A DNA stretch of 64,000 bases from Silene conica (Eukaryota > Streptophyta > Magnoliopsida > Caryophyllales > Caryophyllaceae), in contig CM055318.2 in the NCBI GenBank assembly GCA_029255685.2, positions 31,484,001 through 31,548,000 of the forward strand, in the 5' to 3' direction. Position numbers and translations under genes: made by a program. Below, piece by piece: positions 36,069 to 48,383 of this stretch. How positions within the stretch are numbered: position 1 is the first letter of the stretch; every line of letters begins with the position of its first letter. The notes below the pieces were generated by a model, which was not told the origin of the DNA, searched no databases, and saw only the letters and a list, made by a program, of their open reading frames with translations.

Positions 36069-36540
36069 AAATAATAACAAAAATTCAAAAAACAAACCCT
36101 AATTACACGGGTTTAAGATTGATATTTTAGATTCCGGTAACAAAAATAGAGCAAAAACAAGGAAGTGTATATGGGTCGGCGCACAAGGTATTGAAGTATT
36201 GAAGGTATTAACGGTAATTTATTTTACAAATTCTTATTAAAAATGGACACTATTTATGACAATCTAAACGGATAGTGTCTCTTTCACAATATGCAAGTGG
36301 TAATCAAGTGAAACTTAAATGGAGCACCCTACCTTCGCCTGTCATATTGTAAAAGGAATACTATCAATTTCCAGCGTGTGACGGATACCGTCTTGAATGA
36401 GACTAGCTGATTTTATTTATGTCAAGTGAAAAGGAGAGTAAAACGAGATTCAGAAAAGACACAGGCACAACGAACGTAACCACCGACAAATCTGTTGGAA
36501 TATTTCACTTGATATTCTCTCCCTTGTTATACTGCTAATC

Positions 36541-36542
36541 CA

Positions 36543-36577
<35 letters not shown>
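36541..36577. repeat. CT-rich microsatellite before the GPI-protein gene
   Basis: CTCTATCTCTATCTCTCTCT-type run that ends 17 bp before the start codon at 36594, so probably in the 5' UTR. CT-rich leaders are common in plant genes. Confidence 0.8.
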
Positions 36578-36593
36578 AGTTAATTCAACAATA

Positions 36594-38811
36594 ATGATGA
36601 AGCTGTTTCTGTGGGTCACTCTTGCATTTCTGCTCTTCTTCTCAGTTCATTCCCAAAGTAACTTCCTTTTTTTTTAATTAACTTTTTACGTTCTTTCTAG
36701 TACTGTATATATTTATTATTCTTGTTTATATGGGTTTCATTCATACATCTGTTTTTAAGTTGCTCTATCTTTATTTTGTTTCTTAATTGGGTCTCTTTTT
36801 TACCAACTGAGTTTACTACTGTAATGTTTATTTTCAGCAAGATCCAACTTTTTTAAGTGTCAATGTGACAATGTGTCATCATCAAGATCATCTTTAATGT
36901 ATTATGCACCTAAAATCTTTATTTCTCTTGTCTTTGAATCTTTGATCTGCTTTATTAATCAACAATTGATATACTTCTAGTAATATTGGACTAAATTTGT
37001 TTATTCCTCTATAATCTGGGATTTATAAATGCATTCCCTCCTAACCTAATCATTCATCTTCACTGATAGATTACATCTCAACTATTATTACTATATTTAT
37101 TACGCTTCCCACTCAAATGCCAATTGGGCTTGAAGAGTGGTTAGTTTGCACAGGCCCAGGCCTGAGCCCTAATACCGTGTACTGGTTTCCAACTCGTGAA
37201 TTTTTGAGGGGTGTTTGAGGTTGTGAGGACCCTGACCCATTAATATTCCTTTTATCCATTACTATGGGCCTATGGGGGAATATCAATCAGACTTAGGAAC
37301 ACAGTATAATAAGCAAGCAATATACTACTCCATGTATTTTTCATAAGTGTCAAACAGGTTCAGATCATTCTATTCCTTACTTCAGGGAGTAGGATCCGTT
37401 TCACTAAAATGACCTGAACGACACTCTTATATGAGATTTGTATTCTTAAGTGCATTGCTTGCTTGTACACTGGTCTTGTCACATAGGACACTATCACTCT
37501 TCCCCAACAGATACTCTTGTAACTCTGCTTATGTGGCAATGCTTACTTACGATTAGCTTTATCGTCACATAATATCAGACCATCTGCTCCGGGCTGCACC
37601 TTCTAGATGTTACAACGAAATGGTTTTGTATAATTGTATAAACAGAGATAATTGATAGTATGTAGCCAATAGACAAAGGAAAATGGGCAACAGAACCCTA
37701 AATGAGAGATAAGCCGTATATCTATATAATCTATTGCCGGAGTTCTTCTGCAGTCATCGGTGTGTTTAGCTACTTCTTAAAAAACATAAGTCCGCACCCT
37801 TCAGTTCTAGAATACTATGTGGCCTAAAGGAGTAGCATTGTAGTATTAAGACTATTAACGGTTTCAACTTACAAGATTAAAGGGTGCTAAAGAAACTTGT
37901 ATCTTCCTAATTTAGTGGGAATGTATGCATGGATTCAGAGCTTTTTACTTGGCTATTTCTCACATTCTCACTAGTATGATCATTTACACTTCTTATCAAT
38001 AAAATGCCTTGTTCATTGCACACCTGATGTGTCCCCATTTTCTATATAGACACTTGGGTTACTTGTCATTGTGTTCTCGTAGTAAGAAAAGTGATAAGTT
38101 AACACCACCCAACTGGATTTAACCCTGATCATCGTACTGTCATGTAGACTAACAAGGATACTTATACAAGTTTCTGATTTGGATTATTATGTATCATCAG
38201 GTAGCAATGTGACCAAGAATCCAGCTGATCAGCTTGTGTCCATAGTAAACGATAACAGAACAGCACACCATGCAACAGCGCTATACAGCAATCCTGGCCT
38301 GGGCTGCATCGCCTTGCAATACATTAAAGCCTATGCCGGCAAGTGTGATGTTGTTGGTGGGCCCAAAGGAGAAAAGCCCGATGATTCTGAATTCGCCAAG
38401 ACTTTTGCCCCACACTGTAATGTGGACCCAGCATCATTGGCCCAAATCACTGGCCGTTTCCTTGGCTGCCAGTCGAAATATATCAAGCCCGATGCAGCCT
38501 TTTCAGAAATACTGATCAAGAATGAGAAAAGCTTGAACATCTTGTACAGCAAGAACCATACTGAAATTGGAGCGGGCGTGAGTGGGTCTGACGGCGGATC
38601 CCCTTACTTCTGGTGTGTACTCTTCAGCAATGGTAAATCTAACAGCAGCTTTGTTCTTGAGGGGGGTGAGGTTAAGGTGAGTCGACCTGGTTGCTTCAGT
38701 GGGGCCAACGATGACTGCAGTGCTGCTGTCAGTCGATTTGGTTCAAACCTTTTCTGGAAATGCATTCTTGGTGTTCTGACGGTGGTCGCTATTTCCTTTG
38801 GATCATTATAG
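36594..38811 (+). CDS. Secreted, probably GPI-anchored plant protein, two exons
   Basis: Exon 1 is 36594-36657 and exon 2 is 38201-38811, with a 1543-bp GT-AG intron in phase 1. This gives 224 residues. Exon 1 encodes only the signal peptide (MMKLFLWVTLAFLLFFSVHS). The mature part has several N-glycosylation sequons (NVT, NRT, NHT, NSS) and conserved-looking cysteines. The C-terminus has a small-residue region followed by a hydrophobic tail (FWKCILGVLTVVAISFGSL), as expected for GPI attachment. It resembles the uncharacterised plant GPI-anchored glycoproteins of the At5g19250/At3g06035 kind, but that call is from memory and not firm. It should act at the outer face of the plasma membrane or in the wall. 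Molecular function unknown. Confidence 0.8.
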
Positions 38812-39204
38812 TGGTCCCACACGATATGGCTCGTCAAAGACTTGGCTATACTGCTCTGTAGGTTTATTTGGTTGACCCTTGTAATTTCATTGCCATTCTT
38901 AAATTTGTTTTGTTACTCTGTTGTATATTGAACTGAGAGAAAAGTTCATTACAACAAAAATTCAGATCAGCGAGGAGGTCTCAGAAACATATGGGACTGC
39001 ACCACCACCATTTTTTAAATGTTCTGAAGGTGATTGTTAGTGTCGAGTGTATTTTTAGAGTATCATATCAACCAGGATTTGGCCACTTTTGTAAATTTTT
39101 GGAAGTTTTGTTGTGAGAACGATGATACTCATGAATCATGATTCAGTCTGTAAACGTGCCTGACATTAAATCTGCTTATACACCTACCTTTACCCCGAAA
39201 GAAC

Positions 39205-39229
39205 AAAAAAAAAAAAAAAAAAAAAAAAA
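39205..39229 (+). repeat. Poly-A run (25 A)
   Basis: An uninterrupted run about 390 bp after the GPI-protein stop codon. It may be a microsatellite or the tail of a processed insertion, but no such insertion is visible upstream. Confidence 0.8.
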
Positions 39230-39565
39230 TAGAAAGCAACAGTATTATTCCGAGAAGCAATGGTACCTTCCTTCACATAGAAATTTGTACACAGATGAAT
39301 AGGTAAAAACTTAACAAGATATTCGTAATTAAAATTTGGGCCAAGTTTTACGATTCGAGCTGCAGAATCACTCCCCTAAACCTAAATCATACTGCAATTA
39401 ATAAAAGGTAGCACAAAAATGGAAAGGAAAGGATCACCTCTATGACTATCCTCTCAGGCTTTATCCTACTTTACACAAATGAAGCAACAAAGGGAGCCTG
39501 AAAAACAGTTTTGACAGAGGTGAGTAGGTCATGATTATTGACTTCCCCACTCGATAATATGCACA

Positions 39566-39898
39566 TCATGACTTGAGTCTAAGGACAAGAATAAGAAGGG
39601 TGAGGATGAAGATAATCCCACCAGAAGATCCCCCAACTCTGTGAATCCAGTAAGCATCAAACCTGGCAAACCTGTGATCCATGTAACAAGACACAGCAAT
39701 GGCCAGCATCAAAACTAGTAGCAGCAGAGGTAAGACAACTGCAAAACTAATCACGGCATCGTCTTCTTCTTCAACCTCGTCAGCCCCTCTCCTGTCAATG
39801 TAAACCGGTGAGATTACCGCCAATATGGCGAATATGATCACCAAAAGCCTCTCATGTGATGAAAATCTGGCTTTCCTTCTTAGACCTATTGAGTCCAT
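39566..39898 (-). CDS. Small plant membrane protein with three predicted helices, single exon
   Basis: 110 residues from ATG at 39898. The start is basic (MDSIGLRRKARFSSHE), followed by a first hydrophobic helix (about residues 17-34), an acidic loop (DEVEEEDD), a second long helix (about 49-70) and a conserved-looking FARFDAYWIHRVGGSSGG loop. A third helix runs nearly to the C-terminus. Layout and motifs match a family of short uncharacterised plant transmembrane proteins. The membrane it resides in and its job are unknown. It is convergent with the GPI-protein gene, whose stop lies 755 bp away. Confidence 0.75.
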   Translation of the reverse strand: MDSIGLRRKARFSSHERLLVIIFAILAVISPVYIDRRGADEVEEEDDAVISFAVVLPLLLLVLMLAIAVSCYMDHRFARFDAYWIHRVGGSSGGIIFILTLLILVLRLKS

Positions 39899-40948
39899 TA
39901 CAATGAGAAAGCTGTTTGTTGTTGTTTCAAAAAAATAGCTGCTTTAGTTTGGAGAAATATTCTTATATTGGTTCTTTCAGCATTTTAGTGGTGCTTAATG
40001 GTTATGATGCTCACTGGATGACTTTTGTATTGGCCTTTTGTATGCGTTAAGGCGAAAGATTCCCCTTGGGTGGGATTGTTTTATGTGTATCCAACCATCA
40101 TCATAACTCGGTTCAGAAACCGTCAACGTCAAAATTGCCGTAAAGCCCTCTTTACTAAAAAAAATTACCTTAAAGACTCGATTGAGACTCAATTATGGAC
40201 TTTTAAAGATGAAAGATGTTTCTAACAAATTTAAGGATTATTGCTGGAATTCTGTATGGAAGAAAAAGGCATCCTGTTATGCCACTTTCTTTACAATAAC
40301 ATAGTTCTCAATTGCGAGTCTCCCTTGTTGTTCAACATTTCCCTTTCCATGAATATGTTTATGGTTACACAACTGAGCTAATGTTCTCCTGCAAGACGTT
40401 TTCGCGTAACTTACTGTCTTACCACTACATACTCATTAACACAATAGAGCTTGCTAAATGAGTGATTAGGGCGTTATAATAGTTAACTACTCCGTAAGTG
40501 TTATACCATGTTACAGATTCTAAAACAGTATTCATGTAGAGCATTTATTCCAAAAAAAAAAAGCATATTCTTGTTAGCTTGTTTATGAAGTTTGTTCTCA
40601 AGAGGTTAGCAGCAGCACTTAGGCAAAATAGCATTTTCTTGAGATGCTGGAATCAGAATCTTACCTACAGTACAGTAGTAACATTACAGTAGGGCCTGGT
40701 TGGCAAATCACAGTTGAAAGATTTGTGAGGCAGAAATATAGCATATGCCTCACTCGGCTTAATCAATTACAATCTACGCAAAATAAATAAATAAAAACTG
40801 ATATATAAAAAGCGGTAACAAATGACTAGACAGAGACAAAGAGGGCTTAACTTAATCATCAGAAAATAAAGTCATTCTGCAGCTTAAAATGAAGGCTCTT
40901 AAAAGGTAAGAAGCATAACAAGGAGAAGAAGAAGGCAGTATGAATGCA
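39899..40948. other. Spacer between the small membrane-protein gene and YLMG2
   Basis: Upstream region of the small gene on the left and probable YLMG2 3' UTR on the right. No other feature recognised. Confidence 0.35.
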
Positions 40949-41229
40949 TTAGTTTGGAGAGTCTTTATTACTGGATTTGTTACCCTGAAGTCTTCTGTGC
41001 CACTTGTTCTGAGCCAGGGTAAGATCTGATAAGCCAGCAGGAGCAGGAGCAGGAGCAGGGTGAGATGAGAGAGGTGGTGGAAGTTCAGCAGGTAGCGCAG
41101 TCGCTGCACTTGTGAATGCATTTAGGACGAGGAAGGCCAATATGGGAGACAGATCCAAGGTGCCTCCAAGTGGTGGAATGATTCCACGAAAGATGTTCAA
41201 GTACGGATCACATAAGGTGCTGAGTATTA

Positions 41230-41269
<40 letters not shown>

Positions 41270-41936
41270 TCATTAATTACTCATTAGATTCACATTTCTA
41301 CTTAAATTGCGTTTTTGTTCAACATAACACTAGTTAAGTACCTGAGGGGGCTGACAATTTGAGGCGGAGTGTTTGGAAACCATGTCAACACAAGCCTGAC
41401 AACCAGTATAGTATTGTAAAGATTCAAGAAATTCAGAATGCCATTTGAAACCACAACCCCTGCTACAGAATCGCCAGGTAGAACTGCAGCAAACTTCTGG
41501 TGGCTTGACACACTATTCAAACTCCTGTACCTTCTCAACTCAACCTGGAGGGACCAACGGAAATCACTTTACTCCCTCATTTCTTACAAAACAATGCTGT
41601 TATTGAATTCAAACACTCCCTAACACGGTTGGAATGTTATGCGGGAATTCAATGATATTGGGTCATCCCAAAAGTAAAGACTACCCTTTGTGCTGTTAAC
41701 ACACCAGGTTACATCTCAAATTGAAGCAAGTATAGAAGAAAGAGAAAGCGATACCTGTGAGAAATGATGAAAATGGGAAGTGAAAGAGAGGAGATTGCTA
41801 AAAAGGGGATTCTGGGAGACAGAAAGGTGTAGAAAATGGAGAAAATGATGAGTAGCAGAGGTGATTGATTTCTGTAAATTGTGGAGAGCAGCAACGGGAC
41901 AAACTGGGATAATTGGGGAACTACTCTTGTTGTTGT

Positions 41937-41968
<32 letters not shown>

Positions 41969-42039
41969 TTGTTGGGTTTTGGGAAGAAGAAGAAAGGAGT
42001 TTGAAGAAAGGTTGTTTGAACATTTATTGGAAACTCCAT
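40949..42039 (-). CDS. YLMG2: YlmG homolog, YGGT-family plastid membrane protein (YLMG2-like), three exons
   Basis: Exons: 42039-41755, 41544-41342, 41219-40949, with agreeing phases (0, then 2). This gives 252 residues, about the length of Arabidopsis YLMG2. An in-frame ATG at 42123 would add 28 residues. Exon 1 encodes a poorly conserved, phenylalanine- and asparagine-rich N-terminus with an NNNNNN run. Exon 2 holds QKFAAVLPGDSVAG and the first YGGT segment (NLYNTILVVRLVLTWFP). Exon 3 holds TLCDPYLNIFRGIIPPLGG and LDLSPILAFLVLNAFTS. YGGT proteins sit in the plastid envelope or thylakoid. Relatives affect chloroplast nucleoid distribution, and another branch (CCB3) acts in cytochrome b6 maturation. 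Intron 2 starts after a run of AC dinucleotides. A large nested transposon block begins about 170 bp upstream. Confidence 0.9.
41233..41265. repeat. (AC)n microsatellite in YLMG2 intron 2
   Basis: An ACACAC run of about 33 bp directly beside the exon 3 acceptor region, so repeat length could affect the polypyrimidine tract (read as GT on the minus strand). Confidence 0.9.
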
Positions 42040-42305
42040 TCTATGTGCTTCAGATTCACTGCAACCTTTCTGCCGCTCTCCTTCACCTTCAAGATAACAC
42101 ATTACGGATAGGCCTCGCATCACTTCATCACCATCACTCTACAATTACAACTACAATCCCTCGCTTCTTACCTTATATACTTCAGATTGCTATTTATTAC
42201 CCTCTTTTGTAATTGGGATATTATACGCTTATCCCGTGTTTTTCGGTTTTCTATGTTATAGCCTTATATTTTATAAATTGTATGGCACACTCTTAAACTC
42301 TATAT

Positions 42306-43689
42306 ATTAGTCTATACAATAACCTTATTTATTGGCTTTACTAGCTTAATTTCTGATCCGATTATGGATGGGGCATCGAATAGTCATTATATTCAAAGAT
42401 CGCTAAGGCAAATTATATTAGCTATTTTATTATTAACTATCATATGGCTAGTATTTTTCTTAATAAATGTCCGATGGGCTTTACGACCTTGGGCTAATAA
42501 GGTATTAACAAGGGTCGGAATAAGACAAGGACAAGATGGGCTATGGAGGACGGACCAATGTGGGGAAGCTAGGCGCATGGCTCGGACACGGTCAAGGGTT
42601 GCTCGGTCACGGTGGTAGGGTTGCTCGGCCAAGATGGTTTCCAAGAAGAGCTTGGAGTATTTTTAATTACTTTGTTATTTTTATTTTATTAAGTTTGTTA
42701 TAGTTTGTTATTTAGTTTGTTAAGATAGTTACTAGGTTGTTACAAGTTAGTTACTAGCTAGTTAATTAGTTATCTTAAGGTTATTAGGATTAGTTATTTA
42801 ATTATTTAATAACCTAAGATATAGTTTATTTTTATTAAGGATTATATTTAATCCATCTAGATAGGGTTTAGGACTCCCAATTCATCTACGAATCATGGGA
42901 GGCGTGTGGTACTATGGGACGTGTGATTACCCTATAAATAGGGCACATGGTTCTTCTTGTTTTTCATTCAATTATCCAATCATTCAAGTTATAAAAATTT
43001 ACAAGTTTTCTTTCAAGGCATACTTAAAGAATCCAAGGACTCATCGCGTGTTGATCCGAACCGTTGGTATTTGTCGCGTTTCAAATATTAACACGAATTA
43101 CAAACTATAGGTCTAGGGAGTCATTCACCATTGTTTGAACTATAGGTCTAGGGCAAACAAATATCCTTCTACCTTGGGGATTCACCTTAAGACCGTCACA
43201 ACTACAAAAACAATCATCACCACCCATACCACCGACGGACCACCACCATCACGACAACATCACCACCGCCGTTCGTCATTCATCATCATCATTCAAGATT
43301 GTTCTAAAGATTTCCAAGAAGCTTCCGCGGACGATTTCTTTGCTCAAGAATCCGTATCAATTTCTTAATTTATCTATTAAATTGTCTATTTAATTTTTCG
43401 ATTATTTGACAACCTACTCATTTACTTATTCGTTCGCCGAATTACCATTAACCAACCAAATAGTATACAAATGTAACTCAATTTCATCAAATTGTTATTA
43501 TTTCATGTTTCATAACATATGTCTTTAATTGAAGTGTTTGCTATTATAAAATTTTCTGTGATACTTATTATATAGAAATAATAGAATAGTGATAAGTAGT
43601 GATACCACATTAATGAGTCAAAATAAAGGTTAAATTACGACTTTTTATAGTGATAAAGTTAAAGGAGATTTGAAGAAGATCATTATGGA
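42306..43689. other. Interior of the MULE-like element
   Basis: No transposase. It includes a possible promoter (CCTATAAATAGGGCAC near 42929), T/A-rich GTTAGTTA-type repeats (42660-42800) and two copies of ACTATAGGTCTAGGG (43097 and 43138). A 77-codon frame at 43135-43368 matches nothing I recognise. The TATA-containing part resembles an LTR or a captured promoter, but borders were not found. Confidence 0.45.
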
Positions 43690-43865
43690 GAATAGGTAAG
43701 AAGTTTAAGGGTATAACATAGAATTTGTAAAATATAGGGTACAACATAGAAAACCGAAAAAAAAAACGGGGGTACATGTAACACCCCCATTTATTTAAGA
43801 GCCTTTAGCAAGACATTCTCAAATAAATAGGACTGTTACCATCTCGGATTATCCGAGGTAGTGAA

Positions 43866-45442
43866 TGATACGTGTCTATTTTATGATGTTTTACATCTAT
43901 TTTTACACGTATTTGGTCGCTCATTTACTATGTTTTAGCCTTTATTTCCCACAAATTGTGTACTTTCGTATTTTTATGCACTTTTGCAGATTTATGCAGA
44001 AAAGAGACGATTTAGCACCAAATTCGTATCCTCAAGTCTTTTGCTTAATTAAGGAATAAATGGAAAGTCAACTGAAGTCAAAATCAAGTACCAAGAGCCA
44101 AAACAGAAGAAATCCGAAGATTTCCGTACAGAAGCGGTCGACCGACCAGCTAAACGGGTCGGCCGACCAGGCCTGATTTTCATAAAGCCCAATTTCCAAG
44201 AAAGGCCGGAAATAAGAGAAGTCCAGCAAGAAGCGGTCGACCGACCAGCTAAACGGGTCGGCCGACCAGAGCAGAAGCCCATGCGACTCTTTTCGGAAAT
44301 AAAGTAGAATTAGAGTTATAAGGAAACTCTTAGTTTTTACCCTATATAAACAAATCTTGTGATTAGGGTTATGTATGCTTTTTCATAGATATGCTTTTGA
44401 TATAGATGCTTGATATCTATTATCAATCCTTAGTATCTTTTATTCAATCTTTTACCATCTAGTTCATCGTTTATCATTATTCAAGAATTCTCAAGCATTC
44501 AATAAAGTTTATTCAGTTCTGCCTTAATTCCAATTGTGGTAATTATTCTTTAATCTAGTTTTTATTATAGTTCTTGTTTTTATTACAATTGTTAAGTTAG
44601 AATCCCAAGCTTTATTGAATCTTGCATGCTTAGATTATTTACTATGTTCTCCATGTTTATTCCCAATTTTACAATCGTCTTAACAGTCATGAGTAGCTAA
44701 TTTTCATATGTTAGGATGTAGGGGATAATATGCATAGGTAAATAAAATCCGAAAAAACCGACCTGTAGCAGGACCACGGTCGGCCGACTGGAATAGCCGG
44801 TCGGTCGACCGAGGCCGTGGTCGGCCGACTGGAGTAGCCGGTCGGTCGACCACTCCCGTATGTTTTCTTATTTCGTCTTTTCTTGTCAATTATAATATCC
44901 TGCAATGAGACCAATAGGAGACTTGTAGGATGTTAGTAATGACCTACCCAAGATTGAAAGATACGGGAAGGGCATTGGTTTACACTTTAAGACGGATAGG
45001 TTACTCAAGGCTGAAAGGTATGTGACCTGGGATTTAGGAATCACCCTTATTGTTGACACCCAATAATTGCGAGACCTAGGAACTAATAGCATAGGCCGAA
45101 AGGAGCTATTAGGTAGCATAGACCTAAAAAGATATGCTACACCCCCTTACGCGACTGCAATACATGTTGACCTTAGGATTTATTTTACCTTAGCTATTTA
45201 TTACCCAAACATCCTAGCATCCTCTTTTATTATATTTTATTCTCATCTTTTTCTTGTTTTATTTCAATCTTTGCTTTAGATATAGTAATCAACCAATCAA
45301 CCCCAATTTGTTACCTTTAAACATTAACATTAAGACAATAAACATTCCCCACCTCTTTGTGGTTCGACCCTGACTTTCACTATCTATTGTTAAAGTTAGG
45401 AATTATAAATTTTATCTTTGGTACCCTCAACGACGGACATCA
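43866..45442 (+). mobile_element. Solo LTR, same family as the gag-protease element
   Basis: TGATACGTG...GGACATCA, 1577 bp, flanked by perfect GTGAA duplications (43861-43865, 45443-45447). It is alignable along its whole length with the LTRs at 2723 and 9288. It also keeps the GTCGACC-type clusters (44130-44270 and 44760-44855) and the GTGGTTCGACCCTGAC end. It lies inside the 3' LTR of the LARD-type element, so it is younger than that insertion. Confidence 0.93.
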
Positions 45443-47357
45443 GTGAATAACAAGATAAACAAACCAAAGTACTTTATAAGAAAAAAACTTATTAAATTTA
45501 AACTTGATATTACAACAACTACGAGGTCCAAACTTTAATAAAATAAAAGTACAACTGAAGATATCTAAGTGTGATCTAACTCTAAGTAGGTCCAAGCCAT
45601 GTCTCTCTCCATGCCCAAGCTCCTAATCCAACTGTCATTGACCTGTAAAATCTACTCCCCATTCCGGATCATCGTAGGTGTCACACGAATACACAGGGTC
45701 AACCGCGAGGTTGAGTAGGTAAAACAGATAAAACATAAATAACAGTAGAACCGTATCCTCCTCCATCTCCATACCATTCGATCATCCACCACACCTTCAT
45801 CACTCCACACCACCATCACACCACACCTCCCATCACACCACACCACCATCACACCACACCTCCCATGGCCATATCACAAGTCCCGTATCACAAGACCCAT
45901 ATCACAAGACCCAATATCACAAGACCCAATTCTCCACTCCTCATCATACAATAATATTCAAGATAGTTAATAACGTCTCAAAAAAACAGCAATACACATC
46001 GTATACCAATCTCGTAACAAACAATCAATCTCATTATGTAACATAATGTAAATCACAGTTCATTTCCCCTACCTCGAACTGCAGAAGAAAAAGGCAAGTG
46101 TGCAACCGCTACTAAAAGTGTTCCACGCGAAACTTCCACCTAGACATATATTATTTAATTAATTAAAACCCTTCTAACTCTTTTATAAAACTTACACCTA
46201 CCGTAAAAGGCAACTTTATAAAAGTGGAAAGTTTCCCAAAGTGGAAACTTTCCTATTAAAGAAACTTTCTAATAACAATTTCCCGACCCCAACACCATAC
46301 TAACGTGAATAGATTACTACACCTACTCCACTAATAAAGTTCATAAAAGTAATAATAATATCCATGTAATTAAATATTACTAATAAGAATCAACATTAAT
46401 GATAATAATAAAACTAGCCAAAAACACCACAACTATTAACGACAAGGCTCCTCCTTTTCCCGGCTCACACGCCCGACTCCAACACTCCTATTACCACCGC
46501 GAGTCACCGCCTCCGACCACCAGCAGCGCACTTCCTGGTTCCCACGACCACCTGCTATTCTCCCAACCGCCGTCACCCCCTTCGCCGGTCGCCGACAAGG
46601 CAAACCCGACACTTACCCCGGACTGGTTTCCCCCTATACGACTCAACCACACCAAACCTAACCCCCTGTCGACGCTGACACCAGGACCATCACCACCCAG
46701 AACCGCCTTCCACACCCCCACTGACACCCGACTCTAACACCTCGGTGGTACCACTGTGTCGATCTCCCCCGAGTCAACAGTGGTACCACCCCCTACACCA
46801 ACTCATGAAACCGTGAACCAGTACGAAACCAGAACCGAGACCAACAACACAAACGAAAACTCCTTTTTACGCCACCCCCGACACCTAAACCCACCGTGAC
46901 AGCCCTCACACGACTCTCCTGACCACCGTGAACAACAAAACAGAGATACAACACGAAGGTGACTACTCGACATCAGTCGAATCTACTACAAAACGTGCGC
47001 AGAACTCGCGGACCGATTATAAGCAAGCAAGCGTGTGACCGTACCTGATTCGGGGTCAAAACGAAGGGTGTTAGACCGATCCTAAGCCGTCGCAAGACCT
47101 CCTCCTTTACGTTTGTGGTGGCGGCAGTCGTGTGGTGTATTTGTTTTTGTATTAGGTAATATGAAAAAGAGGTGATCCATGCCCCTTATATGACGGCAGG
47201 TGTCATATTCCTATTGTGAGGGTTTCCAAAAACGTGGCTGTCTAAGCAAGCTACACAATTCCCGAGGCCCATTACTTATTCACGGTTCCTAATTCGAACC
47301 CACATCCACGAGAACCCAAGTTCGAACCCCCCCACAAGGCACATAACTACTATTAAC

Positions 47358-47359
<2 letters not shown>

Positions 47360-47442
<83 letters not shown>
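47360..47442. repeat. (TA)n microsatellite in the 3' LTR
   Basis: About 82 bp of TA, split by the MITE insertion; it resumes at 47830-47858. The matching run in the other LTR is 53915-54010. Confidence 0.95.
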
Positions 47443-47446
<4 letters not shown>

Positions 47447-47826
47447 TGGGATCCGGTGAGAACCACCTTACAATGAAAACCGGTGAGAACTCTTCCTTAC
47501 GGAGTTTTTTTAAAAAAATTAATGACATAATTGGATTCGGCATGGAATTTTATGGTCAGAGAACATATTTCTTGGTCTAGAAAATAAATACTAATGGCGG
47601 AAAAATGATAGGTACGAAAAAATAGATAGTATGTGCATGCAAATAAATAAAACGTATCTCACATTGATTTCCGTCACTAGTATTTATTTTCTAGACTAAG
47701 AAATATGTTCTCTAGCTATAAAATGTCATGCCGAATCCAAATATGTCATTAATTTTTTCTAAAAAAATCCGTAAGGTAGAGTTGTCACAAAGTTCTCATT
47801 GTAAGGTGGTTCTCACCGGATCTCAA

Positions 47827-47829
<3 letters not shown>
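47443..47829. mobile_element. Foldback MITE of 387 bp inserted in the (TA)n run
   Basis: Nearly the whole element is two inverted arms of about 175 bp. Left starts GGGTTGGGATCCGGTGAGAA and right (inverse) GACTTGAGATCCGGTGAGAA. Both continue through CCACCTTACAATGA, CCTTACGGA and GAACATATTTCTT. It is absent from the same place in the 5' LTR (53915-54010), which proves insertion. The target is TA repeats, so a TA duplication fits but cannot be proven. Confidence 0.9.
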
Positions 47830-47860
<31 letters not shown>

Positions 47861-47923
47861 AGCGTCATTATAAAATATATCGTCAACCTCTAAAAATTAT
47901 CAACAAAGTTTCGGGTTATTACA

Positions 47924-47961
47924 GTCTTCCTCCCTTAAAATGAACTTCGTCCCGAAGTTCA
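47924..47961 (-). other. Polypurine tract with hairpin beside the 3' LTR (cassette 1)
   Basis: On the minus strand TGAACTTC-GGGAC-GAAGTTCA (8-bp stem, 47961-47941) is followed by TTTTAAGGGAGGAAGAC ending at the LTR start TGTAATAACCC. Confidence 0.88.
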
Positions 47962-48115
47962 ACCACAGTCAGGTGATAACCAATCTCGCTCACACAAACT
48001 TGGAACATAAACATTAACAAAACATTAACTTGGCACATGAATGCCTCGAATATAAATGCCCAGGGAATATTAACACGCTAACATAGTAAATAATATTAAG
48101 GTAAAGGTACGGAGT

Positions 48116-48159
48116 ATTACAGTCTCCCCTCCTTAGAATGAACTTCGTCCCGAAGTTCA
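48116..48159 (-). other. Hairpin plus purine tract, cassette 2
   Basis: The same 21-nt hairpin (48159-48139) followed on the minus strand by TTCTAAGGAGGGGAGAC and TGTAATA, i.e. a second purine tract with an LTR-start-like sequence although no LTR follows. Confidence 0.8.
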
Positions 48160-48205
48160 CCACCCCATAACGGTAAAGACATACTTAGCAAACTTGTCCT
48201 GATGT

Positions 48206-48250
48206 TACATTCTATCCCTCTTAAGTGAACTTTGTCCCCAAAGTTCACAA
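48206..48250 (-). other. Hairpin plus purine tract, cassette 3
   Basis: A perfect 10-bp stem GTGAACTTTG/CAAAGTTCAC with a GGGA loop on the minus strand (48250-48227), then TTAAGAGGGATAGAATGTAACA, the classic chromovirus tract plus LTR start. Confidence 0.78.
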
Positions 48251-48383
48251 AGTTTAACATACAACTGCAACACATGATACCTCAATAATCACGATATAGT
48301 GCATAACATACACAGCAGGGTTATCAAGTATATTCAAATAATCACGACATACCAGTTAGCCATGTCATACATCATTAAGATTT

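Larger units (their letters stand above)
43777..47923 (-). repeat. 3' LTR of the LARD-type element, with two insertions
   Basis: About 2.16 kb of LTR sequence interrupted by the solo LTR at 43866-45442 (with duplication GTGAA) and the MITE at 47443-47829. Confidence 0.88.

Noticed and set aside
42364-42618. 84-codon frame inside the MULE-like element
   Set aside because: Short, no recognised domain, and overlapping frames on the other strand are just as long.
46399-46737. 112-codon Pro/Ser-rich frame in the LARD LTR, repeated at 52954-53292
   Set aside because: It lies wholly inside both LTR copies, its composition is low-complexity and no domain is visible. It could be a chance frame in GC-rich LTR sequence.
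47289-47543. Open frames of repeated Tyr-Ile across the (TA)n runs (also near 47800, 53831 and 53844)
   Set aside because: They are translations of a TA microsatellite and have no coding meaning.
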